Shown: positions 1 through 9,555 of the stretch, in pieces
Numbering within the stretch: position 1 is the stretch's first letter
How the letters are laid out: the number at the start of each line of letters is the position of its first letter
NCBI GenBank assembly: GCA_029204225.1
Contig: CM055105.1
Span: 10,864,551 to 10,928,550, forward strand
Reading direction: 5' to 3'
DNA: 64,000 nucleotides
Source: Diphasiastrum complanatum
Taxonomy: Eukaryota > Streptophyta > Lycopodiopsida > Lycopodiales > Lycopodiaceae
Made by a program: the position numbers and the translations under genes
The notes under the pieces: generated by a model
Database searches by the model: none
Told to the model about the DNA's origin: nothing
What the model saw: the letters and a program-made list of their open reading frames with translations, nothing else

Positions 1-544
1 GCCGCGCCCATACAAATCGATCACGGAATCAGGGAATCAGCCCACATAGGACACCCCTCCAACTATCCGTGCTTTCACCATTAAGCAGCACATTGCCTCA
101 GTCACGCCCCACCACTTTTTGGTCGATAGCCCTTATAGCTAAACGATCGGCAGCTATCCCGCACCGGCAGCTAACCACCCGTGCTTTACACCCGAATTCG
201 AGCAGCATCTCTGTATCAATGGTTAACCCGTACAGTTCGAATATGTCGCCCCGCACCCCACAAGGTACAGACCGTGCTTTCACCTCCCTAGGCAGCACTT
301 TGCCTCATCCGTCCTACGTGCAGACAACGCCAGGCCCGAACCGCGAGAACTGACCGTGCTTACACCTCAAGGGCAGCACTTTGACTCATCAAGTCCCCCG
401 TTCTGCCGACCACCCCGACCGTGGACGCACCCGTGCTTACACTGTGGGCAACACCTTGCACAACAGTTGTCTTGATGAACCCCAAACCGTGGCCATTTCC
501 GTGAGATCCGCATAGCTGACCGGCCAGTCGGCTCTGATACCACA
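1..544 (-). mobile_element. Leader region of an LTR retrotransposon that runs off the left edge
   Basis: This is the internal sequence next to the primer site at 530-542 and the LTR at 545-1789, so it should be the untranslated leader of a minus-strand element whose body lies outside the window. No gag or pol motif is recognisable. The segment holds five degenerate copies of a motif of the form CCGTGCTTnCACC followed about 15-20 bases later by GCAGCACnTTGCCTCA. These copies begin near 67, 176, 271, 351 and 428, at spacings of roughly 75-110 bases. Short ORFs on either strand look accidental. Confidence 0.6.
530..542 (-). promoter_or_regulatory. Primer binding site, initiator-Met tRNA type
   Basis: The minus strand reads TGGTATCAGAGCC, the standard complement of the 3' end of plant initiator methionine tRNA. 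It starts two bases after the LTR end at 545. This position sets the orientation of the element: the LTR at 545-1789 is its 5' LTR and transcription runs leftwards. Confidence 0.85.
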
Positions 545-1789
545 TGTAGCGCAGGCATCCCAAAGGGAGCCGGGAACCACGACTTAGCTTCCCAGCCTTC
601 AACTCTTGCCATCCAAACCCACTTGACATACAAGCAGCCAACTCGCCAACAACGATCAGACTTAACCAACTTGAAGTTCCGAAAACCAACATTGAGATCC
701 AACCTGGCGCCATGCCAGATCGGGGGTCCCGACGTGGGTGACTTCCCTCCAAGCAAGCCGCCCGACATACATCAAACTTAACCAACTCGAAGCTTCGTTA
801 CAAACGAGTAACATCCATTCCAAGCAAGCGGTCTGACTTACATCAGACTTAACCAACTGAAAGCTTCGTCACGAGCGCTGGAAGCCAACCTCGCGCCACG
901 CCAGACTGGACAGCCATAAACAGGTAACATCCACCCAAGCAAGCCATCCAACTCAGCCGACAGGTTAGAGCCCGTTCCCCAAGAGCTTAACCCATTCACG
1001 TTCATGCAAGGAACACTCAGAACCACAAGCCGCCACAGATATGGAAACAACCAGTTCTTGGACCAAATGGTCCCGACAGCATACCGCTGGCGCCACGGAC
1101 CGAATGGTCCCGACGGCATACCGCTGGCGTCCCTGGATACGACCCTCAGCTATGTGCCAAGTTAAAAATTTTGAAAGCGGCCTTACAACTGGCGCTTTTA
1201 CCGAACACTGAAACCCAGAAGGTAATCAGAGTTAGTTTGAGGAAAATCCCACTTTATTGATAAATCTGAGAAGGTTACAATTCAAGTGTGTGACCAACCC
1301 TAGTCTCCGGGGCGCTAGCATGCCAAGGCGAGAGCCATGACAACATTCCAGCAAGGGAGGTTGAGACTTGGTTGGAGCTCGCCCTGAGTCGCAACCCGCA
1401 CTCCCCTATAGTATTGGTGTGATTCGGCATCCCCCCTCATACCAAGCACTCTATCCAAGCTGGTAAAGCACGTTTTTCTCTCTCTAGGATTTTCTCTTTC
1501 TAGAAAGTCATTTTCTCTCTCTAGATTTTATTGATCCCCAGGCTTCCTTTAATCATGCCTAGATCGTGTGAGGTGATTGCACATCGATCTGAGCTCTCTA
1601 GACTTCGCTAGAACCGATTAAAGATTTTCAGCCATAGGAACTTGGCGCCGACTGGATTCCGGTCACAGTGGCGCCGGGAGCGGCGCCGGCGCCGTTGGCG
1701 CCGGGAGCAGCAGGGGCGCTGCTGGAGCCGGGGACATAGCTGACGCCGATGGCGCCGAAAGTAAAGCTTGTAAAGGTAGCTTTACAACA
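545..1789 (-). mobile_element. 5' LTR, family A copy 1
   Basis: The minus strand begins TGTTGTAAAG and ends GCGCTACA, the TG...CA ends of an LTR, followed two bases later by the primer site. The same two ends define the copy at 39798-40979, and the right end is shared with the copy at 44525-45391. The copies diverge exactly outside these points. A polyadenylation signal AATAAA lies on the minus strand at 1253-1258. The length is 1245 bp. No 5-bp duplication can be tested because the other end of the element is outside the window. Small plus-strand ORFs in it are not genes. Confidence 0.85.
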
Positions 1790-1950
1790 GCAGACCATGG
1801 GGCCAAGAGGAGACCAACACAGGGAGGAGCATCACATGGGGGCAGGTACAAAGGCACATGGGCACTGTGGGTGAGCAGACCATGGGGCCAATGGGAGACC
1901 AACACAGGGGGGGAGCATCACATGGGGGCAGGTACAGAGGCACATGGATG
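1790..1950. repeat. Tandem duplication, 85-bp period, two units
   Basis: Units start at 1790 and 1875, each with GCAGACCATGGGGCCAA, and stay alike for about 75 bases, including GCATCACATGGGGGCAGGTA. The array abuts the end of the LTR and precedes a TATA-like box, so it may be upstream promoter sequence of the small ORF at 2168. Confidence 0.75.
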
Positions 1951-1986
1951 GATGATGGGGATCCACATGGCCGATCAGGCTGTGGG

Positions 1987-1994
1987 GATAAATA
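1987..1994 (+). promoter_or_regulatory. TATA-like box upstream of the small ORF
   Basis: GATAAATA lies in a G-rich context about 175 bases before the ATG at 2168. The intervening leader (2029-2160) is rich in GTGAGAG and repeats CCAGGGTGCTGTGAG twice. The reading as a core promoter is inference from position and composition. Confidence 0.35.
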
Positions 1995-2167
1995 GGCACT
2001 CACAATGCCATTGTGGTCGGCATTTTCAGAGGCTGTGAGAGAGCTAGTGATAAACAGTGAGAGAGCAAGCGAGAGTTGGTGACAGGCTGTGAGAGGCTCT
2101 TTGAGAGCCAGGGTGCTGTGAGAGGGTGTTCAAGGACCAGGGTGCTGTGAGGAGAAGGTCGATCGAG

Positions 2168-2533
2168 ATGGCAGAGCGCATACCACCGAAGCCCGAGGGC
2201 GAAGCCAGGAGGAAGCTTGAGGAAGATATCTGAAGGCACAACGAGAGACATCGGAAGCAAGAAGCAGATATCCGAGAGATGCTGCGACAAACTCGGCAGA
2301 GAAATCCGGAACCGGAACCACCCGCCCCCGCTGTGGATCCTGTCCCCGCTGTCGAGCTGGATCTGGATGAGCAGATCGGAATGAATTTCACACGACGGCA
2401 GCTCATCATGGTCAGGGAAAGGGCGGCCAAACGTCGGGCTAACCAAGAGGCAGCTTGGGCTAACCAGATGGCAGAGCAAGAGCGACAAAACAATGCACCA
2501 GACGAGGGAACGGAGTCGGTGGAGGATCAGTGA
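2168..2533 (+). pseudogene. Small charged ORF with one in-frame stop, copy 1
   Basis: An ATG at 2168 opens 21 codons (MAERIPPKPEGEARRKLEED...), interrupted by TGA at 2231. The same frame then continues for 100 codons to the stop at 2531. The whole would be about 121 residues: a Lys/Arg/Glu-rich helical start, a Pro-rich middle (PEPEPPAPAVDP), the segment DEQIGMNFTRRQL, and a second charged helix. A related copy at 7769-8107 shares RHNER..KQEA and QIG(M/I)NFT, which argues that this is a true coding family. I do not recognise it. Both copies sit beside hAT sequences, so it may belong to a transposon. The single stop suggests recent inactivation. Confidence 0.5.
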
Positions 2534-2944
2534 GAGATGTTTAGAATAGATAGGTCCAGCCGTATGTGGCGGACTGTTGCTATGTAGTTTTCGGCAGTTT
2601 ATGGTGCAGCAAATAACTAGATGGCTGCTTAAAAAAATGACAGTATATGTGATGTTATCTTGATACAACGGTTGAATATATACATAGTTGTTTCTTGTGC
2701 AACGCGAGCCTGGTCATGTAAGATGCAAAATGCAGATGTATTACATGCAATCCGAATGGGCTCATCCTCATCATGCTCATCCTCTAACACTGACTCATCT
2801 GCCTCATACAATGGGGCTCTCTGTGCGCAAGCCCAAGCTCTCTCTCTCTCTCATCTCGGCAAGCTCCCTCTCTCTCTGTGCCATCAACTGTGTGCCCAGG
2901 TCATCTGCAGGCATGGGATGGGTGCTGTCCGTAGGCAAGTCAAC
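2534..2944. other. Non-coding stretch between the small ORF and the hAT pseudogene
   Basis: This stretch holds a T/C-rich tract (2835-2880, CTCTCTCT runs) and a TCATCC-rich tract near 2760-2800. No ORF on either strand resembles a protein. It may be the 3' untranslated part of the flanking units. Confidence 0.4.
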
Positions 2945-5665
2945 CTAGCGCTCCAAATCAGATATCTTCGTCTGCAAGGTTTAAAATTAGCATGTTAGAG
3001 AGACAACTTTATGAAGAAATGAAACCAACGTACTAGGAGTCAACCAACATGCTATGGGAGAATAGCTAATCACCTGCAATGTGCTCGTAATGGTCGGAAG
3101 TCTCCTGGCGAGACGTGCGTTGGTGCTACAGAACACCAACCGCTCCAACTAACTCACTGACAACCGATTTTTTCTCCTCGTGTGAATCAGTGCCCATGTG
3201 CTCCAATTACGCTCACACACGGAGACAGCGCAGTCCTGTGGTACGTGCAATAAAATGCTTCAGCACATGTGCACGGGTGGAAGGTCAATGAAACACAGCA
3301 ATGGAGGATGAAATGAGATGCATACCTGAGAAAGGACACGCAGTGCGAGACGCTGTATGGATGGATAGGTGCTACCGAACATGGTCCACGAGGTAATGGG
3401 AAGCTGCCTCCTCTCTAGATCCTGAGCAGCCGGGTGGCTGAACATGCCCATGCCGAAACAAAATGCAACGAGCTCCTCCATGAGCCTGATAGGATCCAAA
3501 CCTATGTGTGGACCCACCCTGTGAATGTACTGAAGCCAATCGGCCTTGAGCTCCCTGTCTGCGATCAGTGTCGGAAAGAGGAAGAGGGGATGCAGCATGT
3601 GTGCAACGTTGTGGATACTCCTGTGGAAGTAGTTCCACCGCGTCTCCCATATGAACTTCAGCTCTGTCATCCTGCAGGTGAGAGGCATGTGGTTTAGGGC
3701 ATTACGAAAAAACTTAACACTGACAGAAAAACAAACTAGCAATTACTAAAAAGATAAAGGCCAATTACATTACTATACTGCTTACCTCTCTGGCTGCAAG
3801 ATGGGCAGCTGCAAGAACTGTCCAATCCGGTCCATGAGCTCATATACAAGTCCAAGTGTCGACCCCTCGCTGTCAGCCATGCGGAGCACAATGTAGAGTG
3901 GTCGAAGCAGTCCTGACAATGTCTGTGCATCCCTCCAGAACTGGTCTCCCCTCACCGTGGAAGAAAAGTGCTCCCCATCATCCTCAGTGTGCTGAAACGT
4001 ACTGGCACGCCAAAGATCACTGGCAACCATCTGTAGAAGCTGCGCCCACACCTGATCAGACGGTCGATGACCACCAAGTCAAATGCAAAGCGTGTGGGAG
4101 CTGGCTTACGGAGGTCCAGATGGCTGAACACTCGGAACATGGCAAGAACACGCCTCTTTCTGATGACAAAAGTCACCAGGAAGAGGGCCTCACGGACGAT
4201 GGCTCTAACCCAGGGAAGTGCACCTATGTCCCCCATGAGAAGGTCTATGTCGTGCGCCGCACAGGGGGTATGGACGATGTGAGGGAACTCGGCCTCTAGT
4301 AGGACACCCATCTGAACACAGTTGGTGGCATTGTCCGTCACCATCGTAACGACATGCTGGAGGCCTATGGACAGCTAGGAAGACCTAATGGCATCGTACA
4401 TGAAATCTGCAGATATGACTCTCCCCCCCCTACTGCAATCCACGGCTCTCAAAAGCTGTGTACCCATGCAGTTGGAGACCAAGATGTTGAGGATCGGCCT
4501 CCTCCCGACATTAGTCCAACCATCGGACATGATGCTACATCCATATGTGGCCCAGTGGCGGCGTAGAGGCTCCATCTCTCTAGACAAGGACTCAACCCTA
4601 TCTCTCAGCATGTGTGTGCGGACAACCTCTGAACCAGGGACTCTCCAACCAGGGCTGACAGACTATGCAAGGCGGAATGCCCTTCTGAAGGGCTCAGAAT
4701 CAGCGATGGCAAAAGGTAGGTTCAGCTCGTAAATCAAACTAGCCACGGCCTGTGTGGCCTCTCTGTCCATGTGTAGCTGATGCGCGCCGCGAATGGTCTG
4801 CTACACAAGGGCTCTACCTGATGGGCGACGGGTGGTGGACCTCCAGCACGGCCAACCGTGACGAGAATGGACGATGACGCGACAGGCTAGGCACTGGTGG
4901 ATGCATCGGCTGTAGACGTGGAATGGGGAGAGTGGGATGCACTGGCAGGGATGGGTGCAGCAGCATAGGTGGGGTGCACTGGTGGAGGGGCAACATCTGG
5001 CATGGGATACGAAAATTGCTGGTTGAGGAGGTCATCCAGATGGGAAGGGAAGGAAGAAGGGATCTCTTCCACATCCTCGAAGGCCTCAGCAGTAGCATCC
5101 TGGGCCTGCTCGGGTGGTGGAGAGTCCATGAGAAAGTCGTAAACCGGGGGCGTGCGAGCAACAGGACGTGGAGGTGGAACCGCAGTGGCAACTGGCGGAC
5201 GCGATGGGACAGGATCCACCGAAATCTGAGCAGATGGGGGTGCGTGAGGCGGAACTGTCTGAGGGGGATGAGGGGCAGGGACTGGACGAGGATGCACTCC
5301 CTCTCCTCGTGCGTGCCAGCCCAGCAGGCAGCAACTCTAGGTCAGCCACATAAGGAGCGGTGCAAAATCGGAGAATGCCCTCCGAAATGGTGTTCTCCTC
5401 CGCCACGAGCCGCGGCCTGTAGGTGTCCAGTAGTCGTTGCCTGTCGAGGACGGTCATGCTGCCACAAGGGGCAGCATTCAAGGTGGCACCATTTTTGGCG
5501 CGTGCACCGAGTAGATGGCCTTTAAGGCGAGTGAGAGATGCAGCAAATTCGACGAGACAGTATCGGCAACGCACGATCTTCTGTCCGATCTTGGTTGGAC
5601 TTGTCGGCAACCCGCCTGACAATGTCTACCTCATCCCACAAACCGGAAAGGTCGGATTGCACCAT
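2945..5665 (-). pseudogene. hAT-superfamily transposase, intron-containing, decayed (copy 1)
   Basis: Reading right to left, the ATG at 5665 opens SGLWDEVDIVRRVADKS. After a frameshift near 5585 comes a BED-type zinc finger (RCRYC...LTRLKGHLLGARAK). A Pro/Ser linker (5300-4890) follows, then ASLIYELNLPFAIADSEPF and a DUF659-type core with GCSIMSDGWTN (about 4540) and VTDNATNCVQMG (about 4340) followed by HTPCAAHDIDLLMGD. Later come ETRWNYFHRS (about 3630) and the C-terminal dimerisation motif CERNWSTWALIHTRRKNR (about 3200). Visible introns are near 3680-3787 (GTAAGC...CTGCAG) and 3239-3322 (GTATGC...CCACAG). TAG stops near 4665 and at 3149, plus at least two frameshifts, make it non-functional. 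The normal role of the family is cut-and-paste transposition in the nucleus with 8-bp target duplications. Terminal repeats were not located. Confidence 0.85.
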
Positions 5666-5759
5666 TGCGATGGAGAAAACTAGGGAAAAAATGCAAATGA
5701 AGCTAAAGCTGCAAAGATGGAACTTTGGAAAAAAAACAGCAAGGTACACTATGTGAGAG

Positions 5760-5940
5760 ACGCTGAAAATGGGCAAAGGCAGGTTCTTGCAAATCAGATG
5801 CAAGGCAGGGCAGTCTGTGGGCGAAGGGCGACGCAAATCAGACGCAAGGCAGGAAAGGCAGGGCAGCAAAACCAGTAGCGAAGGCAGGGCAACGATGGCT
5901 GCAAAAAAACTGGGAGAGAAGAAGCGAGGGGGGCGGGTAG
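5760..5940. repeat. Short GCAAGGCAGG-type direct repeats upstream of hAT copy 1
   Basis: AAATCAGAYGCAAGGCAGG occurs twice (near 5791 and 5836), and AAGGCAGG/GGCAGGGCA recurs several more times. This is the 5' flank of the hAT gene, so subterminal transposase sites are possible; that is inference. Confidence 0.45.
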
Positions 5941-5993
5941 ATTAGGTTGAAAAAATTTTCAAAAAATATTATATATTAATTATATTAATATAT

Positions 5994-6077
5994 TATGGTA
6001 CCGCGGTACCATCATGGTACTGCGGTACCAGTACAGTCCCGCGGTACCGGGATCCGCGGTACCCAGTATCGCGGGAC
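5994..6077. repeat. GGTACC/CCGCGG palindrome cluster A
   Basis: The segment repeats GGTACCGCGGTACC and variants (GGTACTGCGGTACC, CCGCGGTACCGGG) four to five times in 80 bases. It closes with GTATCGCGGGACCTATGATA just before a TA array. Similar clusters lie at 8858-8930 and 9556-9604. They may be subterminal repeats of a DNA transposon. Confidence 0.65.
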
Positions 6078-6082
6078 CTATG

Positions 6083-6103
6083 ATATATATATATATATAT
6101 ATC
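6083..6103. repeat. (TA)n microsatellite
   Basis: About ten TA units separate palindrome cluster A from the first ACGCGTCC-rich unit. Confidence 0.9.
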
Positions 6104-6188
6104 AAACATGAAGGTCCAGGGCGGACGCGGTGTCCGCGTCCGTCACCCGGACCCGGACGCGTCCGACCCCCGTGTTAATCTTCTTATG

Positions 6189-6232
<44 letters not shown>

Positions 6233-6543
6233 ATATCTAAGGAAGTGGACGCCGGACGCGGGGGCGTCAGGGGCGCGTCCGCGTCCCCGAACGCGTCCGG
6301 TTTTTTTATTTTTTTTATTTTTTAAAAAACAATTTAGACTAAAAAAAATTTAAAAAAATAAAAAAATGAAGCCACGGGTGCGTACGGCGATACGGACATG
6401 TCCACTTTTTTATTTTTTTTAAATCTTTTTTTAGGGTTTTTTAGTTAAAAAAAATAAATAAATTGGACGCGTCCGACCCCCGGACACCCGAACGCTTCAG
6501 GGTCCGGACGCGGACGCGGCCATTCTGGCCGGGACCCTCATCC

Positions 6544-6585
<42 letters not shown>

Positions 6586-6720
6586 AAGGAAGCAGACCTT
6601 GGACGCGTCCGGGCGTCCGCGTCCGGACGTGGACGCCTCAGTGCGTCTGCGTCCAGAAGCGTCCTTCATTTTCAATTTTTTTTGCGTCTGCGTCCGGAAG
6701 CGTCCTTCATTTTCAATTTT
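6104..6720. repeat. ACGCGTCC-rich units separated by TA arrays
   Basis: Three units are visible: a partial one at 6104-6190, one at 6232-6548 and one at 6586-6720. Each is built from overlapping inverted words such as GGACGCGTCC and GTCCGCGTCCGGACGCGG around an A/T-rich core. Two begin CTAAGGAAG after a TA array (6190-6232 and 6548-6585), and 6232-6548 ends GGGACCCTCATCC. A further copy is at 9629-9860. The very high CpG content contrasts with the A/T-rich surroundings. ORFs through it (runs of I/Y or R/P/D) are composition artefacts. Confidence 0.75.
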
Positions 6721-6880
6721 TTTTTTTTAAAAAATACAACCACTTGCCCACGCTATCCCACATCCCCAAAGCGAAATAAAAGCAATTAATGACCCCTTCC
6801 CCCTCCCCCCGGAATTAATTATCAAAGGGTGTCTGGCACCCACGTGCCCCCTCCTGTTAAAAAATAGTAAAACGGTACCC

Positions 6881-7026
6881 AAAAAAATTTGCAACAAACC
6901 TAACCACTGCCCCCATGCCTCCCATGTCTGATATCTCTATAGTCGGACACGAAAGAGCAACAATTTATATTTTTTGAATCTCCAGAACATTGTCTCATGC
7001 CCTCGCTATCTCTCTCTCCCTGACGA
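6881..7026 (+). repeat. Direct duplication, unit 1
   Basis: About 146 bases, from AAAAAAATTTGCAACAAACC to CTCTCTCCCTGACGA, recur at 7459-7606 with roughly 90 percent identity by eye. Similarity continues weakly downstream (CTTCAACAACTTACTTATGC versus CCTCGACAACTTACTAATTA). No coding signal is seen. Confidence 0.8.
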
Positions 7027-7458
7027 ACCAGAAGAGTGACAAGCTCTTAGGACCACAACCTACACATTACTATGTCTTATACGACGAGAGTGGTTTTCTC
7101 CCTGATGAACTTCAACAACTTACTTATGCACAACTGTGTCATTCACTACAGGGGGCCCCGAGACCTACACGCTACTATGCCCATTTCGCTAGACCTAATT
7201 TTTTCACACCCTTCGACAGGCCATTTTGACCGAACGAGACCCGAATCGCGCCAGGCACGATCCCTTGGCTTCATATCGGGACCGCAAATCTGTGGACTGT
7301 ATTCCTGGCATTATACACGAGTTCAAGTGGCACTTCAACAGCTTACTAATTACTGATGGCACAACTTCAACACGCTGCAACACGCTGTCGAAATTTTGCA
7401 TACCAACAAGGGGAAGTTCAACATAGGGAAGTTCAAGACGATACCCAAAAACATTTGC

Positions 7459-7606
7459 AAAAAAATTTGCAACAGACCTAACCACTGCCCCCATGCCTCC
7501 CATGTCTGATATCTACAGAATCGGACACGAAAGAGCAACAATTTATATTTCTTGAGTCTCCAAAACTCTGTCTCATGCCCTTGCTATCTCTCTCTCCCTG
7601 ACGATC
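7459..7606 (+). repeat. Direct duplication, unit 2
   Basis: This is the second copy of 6881-7026, carrying the same CCACTGCCCCCATGCCTCCC and CGGACACGAAAGAGCAACAA words. The 430 bases between the copies hold no recognisable gene. Confidence 0.8.
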
Positions 7607-7768
7607 TAAATTTTATAAGTATATTAATACAGGCAAACGATGCGCTCCCCGAATGAACCTCGACAACTTACTAATTACTTATGCTCCACAGTGTCATTCA
7701 ACACAACACTGGCCTATGTGATAAGATAAGGGTTTTGGGAGGTACAACGTCACATGGGCAACTAATCG

Positions 7769-8107
7769 GAGCAGGTCCTGGAAGATGTCTGCCGACACAA
7801 CGAACGGAAGCAAGAAGCAGAATTTCACAAGAGCCAGCGAGAGATAATGGCGCGACTACCGGAGCTGCAGCCACGTGCCCTGCGACTCTCGGACCTGCTC
7901 CCCCCTACCCCAACAGGCGAGGGCGAGGAAACGCAGCAGATTGGAATTAACTTCACCGCAGAACAGCTGGCTGGTCCTGGAAAGGGTCCCTCGTCGTCGG
8001 GCCAGCCAGTAGGTGTTGTGGTTCCCTGTAGTGAATGGCACAGTTATGATGACCATTCACTCCCTGTAGTGAATGGCACGTTTCTAATGACCATTCACCA
8101 CTGTTAG
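7769..8107 (+). pseudogene. Small charged ORF, copy 2 (5'-incomplete)
   Basis: An open frame starts without an obvious ATG at about 7769 (EQVLEDVCRHNER...KQEAEFHKSQREIMARL). It includes an ATG at 7847 and reads to the stop at 8105. It shares RHNER, KQEA and QIGINFT with the ORF at 2168-2533, in the same order and at similar spacing, then diverges after EQLAGPGKG. The Pro-rich middle here is shorter (LLPPTPTGEGEE). I do not recognise the family. The copy has lost the N-terminus seen in copy 1, and its C-terminus runs into the tandem repeat at 8023-8098, so it is probably a fragment. Confidence 0.45.
8023..8098. repeat. 38-bp tandem repeat, two units
   Basis: Units begin at 8023 and 8061 with TCCCTGTAGTGAATGGCA. 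Each unit also contains GTGAATGG...CCATTCAC, a small internal inverted repeat. Confidence 0.85.
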
Positions 8108-8251
8108 CAGCAGTTTTGTTGCAATTGTTTTCATCAAGCTACGGAATCGAGGACGCACACCACACAAACACCTCAAAACACGCTAAAATGTTGGCCTTTT
8201 GTTTGGTTTGGAGAACAAACAACCAGAAGGAAGATACCAAAGATATTGTCG

Positions 8252-8797
8252 AGCAAGATTCTGATGATGATGAGGAGTACAAGCCTTCAGTGTGCCAGAC
8301 AGAAAGTTCGAGCTCTTCCATAAGTCTGAAGTGTGACAGAAGTATTGAAGTTGCTTGGTATATGACAGGGACGGTGTGAGTGAAAGTCAGTTAAAGCATG
8401 TTTTGCAATAAGAACACAGTTTGAAAAGAAGTTTTATGGGCTTCGCTGCCCATTTCCTGAACTCAGACACCCAACGAAGCAGCATTTATCAGGCAATGAT
8501 CAATACCCAGATGAAAGGGTATTGATCATTGCCTGATAAATGCTGCTTCGTTGGGTGTCTGAGTTCAAGAAATGGGCAGTGAAGCCAAAACCTAAATAAT
8601 AAAACAATATAAAGCCAGCAAAACTGCCTTTCAAACTCTGTACTAATTACAAAATCTGCTCTAACTGACTTTCATTTACACCATCCATGTCAGTAACAAT
8701 GCAGCTTCAGTACGTCTGTCGCACTCTGAAGTTACGAAAAGAGATCGAACTTTCTTCTTGGCTAATTGAACGCTTGTACTCTTCATCATCAGAAGGG
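8252..8797. repeat. Long inverted repeat (hairpin) with about 260-bp arms
   Basis: The centre is an 8-base loop (8509-8516). The innermost 50 bases of the two arms (8459-8508 and 8517-8566) are perfectly complementary. The next 20 or so pair with three mismatches. The outer parts, to about 8252 on the left and 8797 on the right, stay recognisably complementary (for example GTGAAAGTCAGTTA against TAACTGACTTTCA), with one insertion of about 30 bases in the right arm near 8590-8620. The left arm contains an open frame with EQDSDDDEEYKPSV and the right arm mirrors it, as if a gene piece had been duplicated head to head. Confidence 0.85.
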
Positions 8798-8800
8798 GAC

Positions 8801-8861
8801 GCAACAAATTCGACGAGGCAGTATCAACAACTCACGATCTTCTGACCGGTCTTGTTGGCCG
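8801..8861 (-). pseudogene. Fragment of the hAT BED-finger exon
   Basis: About 60 bases (GCAACAAATTCGACGAGGCA ... CACGATCTTCTGACCGG) match 5538-5600, the BED-finger segment of hAT copy 1, at about 85 percent by eye. It lies between the long inverted repeat and palindrome cluster B. It may be the 5' tip of a deleted, non-autonomous hAT copy. Confidence 0.6.
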
Positions 8862-8930
8862 GTACCATAATGGTGGTACCGCCAGTACGGTACCGCCCTC
8901 AGATCTGCGGTACCAGGTCGGTACCATTTT
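8858..8930. repeat. GGTACC palindrome cluster B
   Basis: GGTACC or its variants occur six times in 70 bases (GGCCGGTACCATAATGG, GGTGGTACCGCC, TGCGGTACCAGG). It resembles cluster A, and like A it lies just outside hAT 5' coding sequence, which supports a link between the two. Confidence 0.6.
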
Positions 8931-8966
8931 TTAAATTTATTTTATCTTTTTAAAAAACATTTAAAT

Positions 8967-9488
8967 TTTAGTGGGCAATATGGGTATCAGCTTGAAGCTC
9001 TTGACGAGAGTAGTGCATTTATGTAAGTTGCCGGTAGTTTCAGCTACAAAATGTGTTAGACATAACTAAATAATACACCTCTGAGTTTAGTCGTCACTAA
9101 TTAACCGTGATCTCAAATCTGTAAGGCCCCCATTATGAGGAGAGCCATTATTGAGGAGATGACTAGATTACAGTTCCTATATAGCATGAAGTCTAGGGGG
9201 GTTCGGGGGGCGGTAGCCCCCCCGGCCTAGACAGTACGGCCTCTTCATGATTTGGCCTTCCGACTCCTTGAACTAAAACACACTTTTTGGTGTTTTGCAT
9301 CCCATTGGTCCTTGGGCTGTTCGCTCTCTCAGATGGTGGTTGCTACTACATAACTACCACATTGAAAGGCATTCATTTGAAGTTGAAGCAACAAACATAA
9401 ATGCACTACTCTCGTCAAAATCGACAACCTACATAAATGCACTGCTCTCGTGAAGAACTTCAAGATGATACCCATATTGCCCACTAAA
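8967..9488. mobile_element. Fold-back/MITE-like element with terminal inverted repeats of about 70 bp
   Basis: The left end TTTAGTGGGCAATATGGGTA continues through GACGAGAGTAGTGCATTTAT to about 9035. The reverse complement of 9415-9488 reads the same with a few differences. Inside the right end, CATAAATGCACTRCTCTCGT is duplicated in tandem (near 9396 and 9432). No transposase is present. The flanks are A/T-rich and no target duplication could be fixed. It contains the G-rich hairpin at 9191-9232. Confidence 0.7.
9191..9232. repeat. G-run/C-run hairpin
   Basis: GTCTAGG at the left pairs with CCTAGAC at the right, and GGGGGGC pairs with GCCCCCC around GGTA. The G runs could also form a quadruplex on the plus strand. 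No protein-coding or terminator context is seen. Confidence 0.6.
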
Positions 9489-9555
9489 TTATTATCATTA
9501 TGATTTTTGTTTTAAGATTTTAAAAAGAAATATTAAAAAGAAAAATATTATATAT

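Noticed and set aside
360-1119. Several minus-strand ORFs of 60-140 codons in the leader and LTR (also at 39720-40447 and 44406-44886)
   Set aside because: They lie in or across LTR sequence, are Trp/Cys/Gly-rich composition effects, and differ in frame between LTR copies.
1640-1680. TTGGCGCCGACTGGATTCCGG as a tRNA primer site of a plus-strand element
   Set aside because: The motif lies inside the LTR (also at 40858, 45292 and 47750), and the true primer site TGGTATCAGAGCC was found on the minus strand at 530-542.
6108-6789. ORFs with Ile/Tyr runs and Arg/Pro/Asp-rich ends
   Set aside because: They read through TA arrays and CpG-rich repeat units; no conserved start or motif.
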